From Mycolicibacterium sp. ND9-15 (GTDB taxonomy: Bacteria; Actinomycetota; Actinomycetes; Mycobacteriales; Mycobacteriaceae), in assembly GCF_035918395.1 (NCBI RefSeq), contig NZ_CP142362.1:4315501-4379500 (forward strand): 64,000 nt of DNA. Direction: 5' to 3'. The position numbers and the translations under genes are program-made. The notes under the pieces were generated by a model, which was given only the letters and a program-made list of their open reading frames with translations, made no database searches and had not been told where the DNA came from. Below, one piece after another: positions 60,100 through 64,000 of the stretch (within the stretch, counting starts at the first letter, position 1; each line of letters begins with the position of its first letter).

Positions 60100-62073
60100 C
60101 TACTTCGGTTCGATCGTGCCCGCGCTGATCGCATTCTGCTCGGCGTGCTCGTCGGCGTCGGGAATGTGCTCGGGGTGCAGCATCTCGGCGTAGCGCAACT
60201 GCTCGGGGATGCCGAACCCGTCGACAAGCAACTCGGCATACGGGCGAAGCGACCGGCAGCGTTCGTTGATGCCTCGGGTGACGGCCTTGGCGCGCTCGGT
60301 GGAGATGTACCGGTGCTCGATGAACCAGGCCCGGTCCTGTTCGATCACCGACAGCGCGTAGAGGTCACACACCATGTTCAGGATTTTGCGCGCCTCTTCG
60401 TCCTGGCATGAGTCGATGCCCGCGACGAACGCTTCCAGAATCACCCGGTCGATGTGGGCCGCCGCGCTGTGCAACACGTGATCCTGCACCGCGTTGAACG
60501 CGTCGAACTCGCCCATCTCCTTGGACTTACCCTGCAGTCGCCGGGCCACCGTGGAGATCATGTATTCCTCGCGGTCCTCGAACATCTTGACCTGGGTGCC
60601 GCGGTTGAACAGGCTGCCTTCCTCTTCGTTGTCCTGCCGCGTGTCGAGGATGGTCTGCATGATCGTCTCGGCCGCAGTGCGTTTGAGCACCCGCTCGCCG
60701 GCGAAGTTCGCAGCGAACCGGACCCATTCGACCGGGCTCATGCTCTTGATGTCGTCGGCGTAGGCCGTGAGCAACTCCTTGGCCACCAGTTGAGTCAGCA
60801 CGTGGTTGTCACCCTCGAAGGTGGTGAACACGTCGGTGTCGGCCTTCAACGCGATCAGGCGGTTCTCGGCCATATAGCCTGCGCCGCCGCACGCCTCGCG
60901 GGCTTCCTGTATCGCGCGGGTGGCGTGCCAGGTGTTGACCGCCTTCAGCCCGGCCGCCCGCGCCTCGAGTTCGCGTTGCTCCTCCGGGTCGGGTTCCTCG
61001 GCGCTCTGCAGGTCGTGGCATCTGGCCACCAGCTCGTTCTGCGCGAACTGCAGCGCATACGACTTGGCGATCAGGGGAAGCAGGCGACGCTGGTGCACGA
61101 GGTAGTCCATGATGAGCACCTCGTTGTCCTCGCCGGGTGCTTCGAACTGCCTGCGCTGCAACGCATATCGAGTCGCGATGTCGAGTGCGACCCGCGCGGC
61201 GGCCGCCGCGCTGCCGCCGACGGTGACCCGTCCTCGGACCAGGGTGCCCAGCATCGTGAAGAACCGGCGGCCGGGATTTTCGATCGGCGAGCTGTAGGTG
61301 CCGTCTGCAGCCACGTCGCCATACTTGTTGAGCAGGTTCTCGCGCGGGACGCGGACCTTGTCGAACTGGATGCGGCCGTTGTCGACGCCCGGCAGGCCGC
61401 CCTTGTAGTGGCAGTCCGAGGTGGTGACGCCGGGAAGGTCGTTGCCCTCGTCGTCGCGAATCGGCACCAGCACACAGTGCACGCCGTGGCCGGTGCCGTC
61501 GGGGGTGATGAGCTGAGCGAATACCGCTGCCATGCGGGCGGTTTCGGCGGCACCGCCGATGTAGTCCTTGCGCGACGTCGGCGTGGGGGAGTTGATGACG
61601 AATTCCTGGGTGGCCGGGTCGTAGGTCGCGGTGGTCTCCAGCGACTGCACGTCGCTGCCGTGACCGGTTTCGGTCATCGCGAAGCAGCCGAGCAGGTCGC
61701 AGTCGATGATCCTCTTGACGTATTTCTCGTGGTGGCGCTCGGTGCCGAGGTTCTCGATCGCACCGCCGAACAGTCCCCACTGCACACCGGCTTTGACCAT
61801 CAGCGACAGATCCGACATCGCGAGCATCTCGATCTGGGTGACCGCTGCGCCGACGTCGCCGTTGCCGCCGTGCTCCTTCCTGAACCCGTCCTCGGCTGAA
61901 CCCGCAGCCGCCATGATCTTCAACTGCTCGGCGACCTTGGTCCTGGCGATGACGGTGTTGGGGGTGTAGTGCGGACGGAAGACCTCGGTGGACAGTTCCT
62001 CGCGCATCCGGTTCTTCACATCGCGCCAACGACCGTCGAGCGCATTGCGCAGATGTTCGGCAGTGGTGGTCAT
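60100..62073 (-). CDS. Acyl-CoA oxidase/dehydrogenase family protein
   Basis: Flavoenzyme predicted to introduce a trans-2 double bond into fatty acyl-CoA. The 657-residue length and layout match the acyl-CoA oxidase branch: N-terminal helical domain, central domain with CFAMTETGHGSDVQSLETTATYD (FAD/substrate region), the Gly-rich GGLPGVDNGRIQFDKVRVPRENLL, and ACOX-type C-terminal domain with ACGGAGYMAENRL and FEGDNHVLTQL. Acyl-CoA dehydrogenases proper are about 400 residues. ATG 62073 is chosen; the frame open to 62121 has no further conserved residues. Physiological substrate and electron acceptor are unknown. Confidence 0.85.
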   Translation of the reverse strand: MTTTAEHLRNALDGRWRDVKNRMREELSTEVFRPHYTPNTVIARTKVAEQLKIMAAAGSAEDGFRKEHGGNGDVGAAVTQIEMLAMSDLSLMVKAGVQWGLFGGAIENLGTERHHEKYVKRIIDCDLLGCFAMTETGHGSDVQSLETTATYDPATQEFVINSPTPTSRKDYIGGAAETARMAAVFAQLITPDGTGHGVHCVLVPIRDDEGNDLPGVTTSDCHYKGGLPGVDNGRIQFDKVRVPRENLLNKYGDVAADGTYSSPIENPGRRFFTMLGTLVRGRVTVGGSAAAAARVALDIATRYALQRRQFEAPGEDNEVLIMDYLVHQRRLLPLIAKSYALQFAQNELVARCHDLQSAEEPDPEEQRELEARAAGLKAVNTWHATRAIQEAREACGGAGYMAENRLIALKADTDVFTTFEGDNHVLTQLVAKELLTAYADDIKSMSPVEWVRFAANFAGERVLKRTAAETIMQTILDTRQDNEEEGSLFNRGTQVKMFEDREEYMISTVARRLQGKSKEMGEFDAFNAVQDHVLHSAAAHIDRVILEAFVAGIDSCQDEEARKILNMVCDLYALSVIEQDRAWFIEHRYISTERAKAVTRGINERCRSLRPYAELLVDGFGIPEQLRYAEMLHPEHIPDADEHAEQNAISAGTIEPK

Positions 62074-62174
62074 GACTCGACGGTAGCCCTCCGCGCGCTG
62101 GCCCAAACTGTGATGTCGCAAACCAAGGTCTACCTGAGTGAACGCACACCCAGGCGCCGGAGTTCAATCAGGCC

Positions 62175-62903
62175 ATGACGAACCCGAACGGGGAAAGTGG
62201 GCTGACGCGTCCGCACGATTTCGACCACCGCCACGGCGATGTCAGCGGCGGGTGGTTGCGGGCGGCGACATTCGGCGCGATGGACGGTCTGGTCTCCAAC
62301 ACCGCGCTGATCGCCGGTGTGGGTGCGGCGGCCGACGCACATACCGTCGTCCTCAGCGGATTCGCCGGTCTCGCTGCCGGCGCCTTTTCGATGGCGCTGG
62401 GCGAGTACACCTCGGTCAAGACCGCCAACGAGCAGATCGAGTCCGAAGTCCATCTCGAGCGCCGCGCGTTTCGTACACATCCGCAGGCCGAGAAGGACGA
62501 ACTCGCCGACATGTTGATGCAGATGGGCGTCTCGGGGCACACCGCAGCAGTCGCGACAGAGGAGATACACCGCGACGAGAACCGCGCGATCAACTTCCAC
62601 CTGGTGCAGGAGATCGGCATCGACCCGAGTGAGAAACCGTCGCCCCTCGTTGCGGCGGTGTCGTCGTTCATCACGTTCGCGATCGGGGCGGTGACCCCGC
62701 TGATCCCTTACTTCCTCGGGTTCGAGAGCCTGTGGATGGGGCTGCTCTTCGGCGGTCTCGGGCTCATGATTGCGGGTGGAGTCGCCTCGCGGTTCACCAG
62801 GAAGCCGCTGTGGTTCGCATCGATGCGACAACTTTTCTTCGGAATGGTGGCCATTGCCGCGACGTATGTCGTCGGGCTGCTGGTCGGATCGGTGGTCACG
62901 TGA
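62175..62903 (+). CDS. VIT1/CCC1-family iron/manganese transporter
   Basis: Membrane transporter of the vacuolar-iron-transporter family, exporting or sequestering Fe2+/Mn2+. The 242-residue protein starts its membrane region with LRAATFGAMDGLVSNTALIAGVGAA, a family signature; GLAAGAFSMALGEYTSVKTANEQIESEV marks the second segment and the cytoplasmic metal-binding domain; three more hydrophobic segments follow (about 155-242). No IdeR box was found upstream, so an iron link to the mbt locus is not supported. The flanking sequence up to the next gene has no clear terminator. Confidence 0.85.
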   Translation: MTNPNGESGLTRPHDFDHRHGDVSGGWLRAATFGAMDGLVSNTALIAGVGAAADAHTVVLSGFAGLAAGAFSMALGEYTSVKTANEQIESEVHLERRAFRTHPQAEKDELADMLMQMGVSGHTAAVATEEIHRDENRAINFHLVQEIGIDPSEKPSPLVAAVSSFITFAIGAVTPLIPYFLGFESLWMGLLFGGLGLMIAGGVASRFTRKPLWFASMRQLFFGMVAIAATYVVGLLVGSVVT

Positions 62904-62972
62904 CGCTTTTTTGAGCTCTAGCGTGAAACCGCCGGCGACATCTCGCGCACAAGCGCACGTTCGGCGCCGTGA

Positions 62973-64000
62973 TCAGCTGTCGCTGCCGACGGTGATCGCG
63001 GTCGCCTCGCTCACCTCGTCGAGTTCGGCCTCGTCGGCGTCGATGCCCTCCAGGTGGGACCGGGTGAGCGCCAGGACGCCCGCGCCCAACAACACCGCAC
63101 CCGCGCCGACCCAGTACGGCATGTGCACGCTCACCTGCTCACCGAGCACGCCGGCCAGCCATGGCGCGAGCGCGGCGCCGGAGAACCGTACGAAGCTGTA
63201 GGCCGCCGAGGCCACGCCGCGTTCGACGGGGGTGGCTTTCATCACGGTTTCGGTGATCAGCGTGTTGTTGATGCCGATGAACAGCCCAGCCACCACCACG
63301 CACGTCGCGAGCACTGCCCTGGTCTCGGTCGCAATGGCCATCACGACCAGCGTCGCCGTCATCGCCACCAGGTTGACGAGCAGCACGGGCACGGTGCCGA
63401 ACCGGTGCGCAAGCCGCGGCGCGACCACCACCGAGGTGAAGGCCAGCGCGACGCCCCAGCCGAAGAAGACCAGCCCGATTTCGTGTGCGCCCATGTCGAG
63501 CGGAAACGGCGTGAACGCCAGCAGGGTGAAAAAGCCGAAGTTGTACAGCAGCGCGGTGATCGCCACCCCCAGCAGCCCGCGGTGCCGCAACGCGCGGAAC
63601 GGATCGGCCAGTGTGGTGACGCGCTGGGCGCGCGGGGTCGACGGCAGCAGCACGGCGGTCACCACAAGCGCGAGCGTCATCAATGCCGACACGCCGAAGA
63701 ACGGCCCACGCCACGAGATCGACCCGAGCGCACCGCCGATGAGCGGGCCCACCGCGATGCCCAGGCCCAGCGCCGCCTCGTAGAGGATGATGGCCTGCGC
63801 CACCGAGCCGCGGGCCGAGCTGACGATCGTGGCCAGCGCGGTGGCGATGAACAGTGCATTGCCCAGACCCCAAAGTGCCCGCCAGCCAACGATTTCCATC
63901 ACGCTTTCAGAGAGTCCGGCCAGGCCGGCGCCGGCGATGATGACGGCCAGGCCGACCAGCAGCGTGCGCTTGGGGCCGATCCGGCTCGCCACCACACCCG
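62973..64000 (-). CDS. MFS transporter, 5' end outside the window
   Basis: Major facilitator superfamily drug- or metabolite-exporter type. About ten hydrophobic segments are visible in the 340-odd residues present, with the motif-A-like GPKRTLLVGL after VASRIG at the window edge and YEAALGLGIAVGPLIGG, typical of 12/14-TM efflux proteins. The C-terminal tail is acidic (EGIDADEAELDEVSEA). The frame is open to the last base, so the N-terminal residues and start codon lie beyond 64000. Substrate unknown. Confidence 0.82.
   Translation of the reverse strand, partial: GVVASRIGPKRTLLVGLAVIIAGAGLAGLSESVMEIVGWRALWGLGNALFIATALATIVSSARGSVAQAIILYEAALGLGIAVGPLIGGALGSISWRGPFFGVSALMTLALVVTAVLLPSTPRAQRVTTLADPFRALRHRGLLGVAITALLYNFGFFTLLAFTPFPLDMGAHEIGLVFFGWGVALAFTSVVVAPRLAHRFGTVPVLLVNLVAMTATLVVMAIATETRAVLATCVVVAGLFIGINNTLITETVMKATPVERGVASAAYSFVRFSGAALAPWLAGVLGEQVSVHMPYWVGAGAVLLGAGVLALTRSHLEGIDADEAELDEVSEATAITVGSDS

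Noticed and set aside
60454..61899. Long plus-strand frame (481 codons) antisense to the acyl-CoA oxidase gene
   Set aside because: The minus strand encodes a complete acyl-CoA oxidase-like protein; the plus frame has biased composition and no recognised motif.
62150..62174. Possible IdeR box before the VIT-family transporter
   Set aside because: Best alignment in the region 62105-62174 matches only about 9 of 19 consensus positions, no better than chance for GC-rich DNA.
62895..62917. GTCACGTGAC palindrome followed by a T-run after the VIT gene as an intrinsic terminator
   Set aside because: The palindrome overlaps the stop region and leaves no room for a hairpin loop; the stem would be at most three or four pairs.

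Overview
This window looks like a chromosomal segment of a rapidly growing mycobacterium (Mycolicibacterium type). The DNA is GC-rich, GTG and TTG starts and ATGA/GTGA gene overlaps are frequent, and gene order follows the Mycobacterium tuberculosis segment from about Rv2393 down to Rv2342: chelatase-cysH-sirA, hemW, mbt cluster, Rv2375, hrcA-dnaJ2-rsmE, phoH-ybeY-Rv2366c-Rv2365c-era, amiA2, recO-uppS-Rv2360c, smtB-zur, glyS, Rv2345, dgt-dnaG, tRNA-Asn. That comparison is from memory. No species can be named from the sequence alone.

Region 1 (1-5.9 kb): a SAM methyltransferase broken by a one-base frameshift, then a leftward assimilatory sulfur operon (sulfite reductase, APS reductase, sirohydrochlorin chelatase). 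Upstream of the operon lies a short apparently leaderless ORF ending in a Cys-Thr-Cys-Cys-Cys run, followed by a hairpin that buries the sulfite reductase Shine-Dalgarno. This is the layout of a cysteine-responsive attenuator. Rightward hemW follows.

Region 2 (6-33.4 kb): the siderophore locus, the main point of interest. mbtA, mbtB, mbtT (separate thioesterase), mbtC, mbtD, mbtE, mbtF and mbtG are present and intact, with IdeR-like iron boxes upstream of the main units. Where M. tuberculosis has mbtI (salicylate synthase) and mbtJ, this genome has a single 1713-residue iterative type I polyketide synthase (KS-AT-DH/TH-KR-ACP) of the bacterial 6-methylsalicylic acid synthase type, with its own IdeR-like box. 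The simplest reading is that the aryl cap is made as 6-methylsalicylate from malonyl-CoA, activated by MbtA and loaded on MbtB. That would explain mycobactins of the 6-methylsalicyl class known chemically (e.g. mycobactin P of M. phlei). A luciferase-like F420-type oxidoreductase gene is lodged between mbtB and mbtT on the other strand. mbtH is not seen.

Region 3 (33.4-48.3 kb): conserved housekeeping block: heat-shock regulator HrcA and DnaJ2, 16S rRNA methyltransferase RsmE, PhoH, YbeY, a CBS-domain membrane protein, a deaminase-like protein, Era, a secreted CAP protein, amidase, RecO, decaprenyl diphosphate synthase, the zinc regulators SmtB-Zur and glycyl-tRNA synthetase.

Region 4 (48.3-64 kb): a proline-rich single-pass membrane protein, a small unknown protein next to a large LuxR-type ATPase regulator, a secreted TPM-domain protein, dgt and dnaG, two small envelope proteins, tRNA-Asn(GTT), an acyl-CoA oxidase-like enzyme, a VIT/CCC1-family metal transporter and the 3' part of an MFS transporter gene that runs off the window. 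No insertion sequence, prophage, integrase or CRISPR array was seen.
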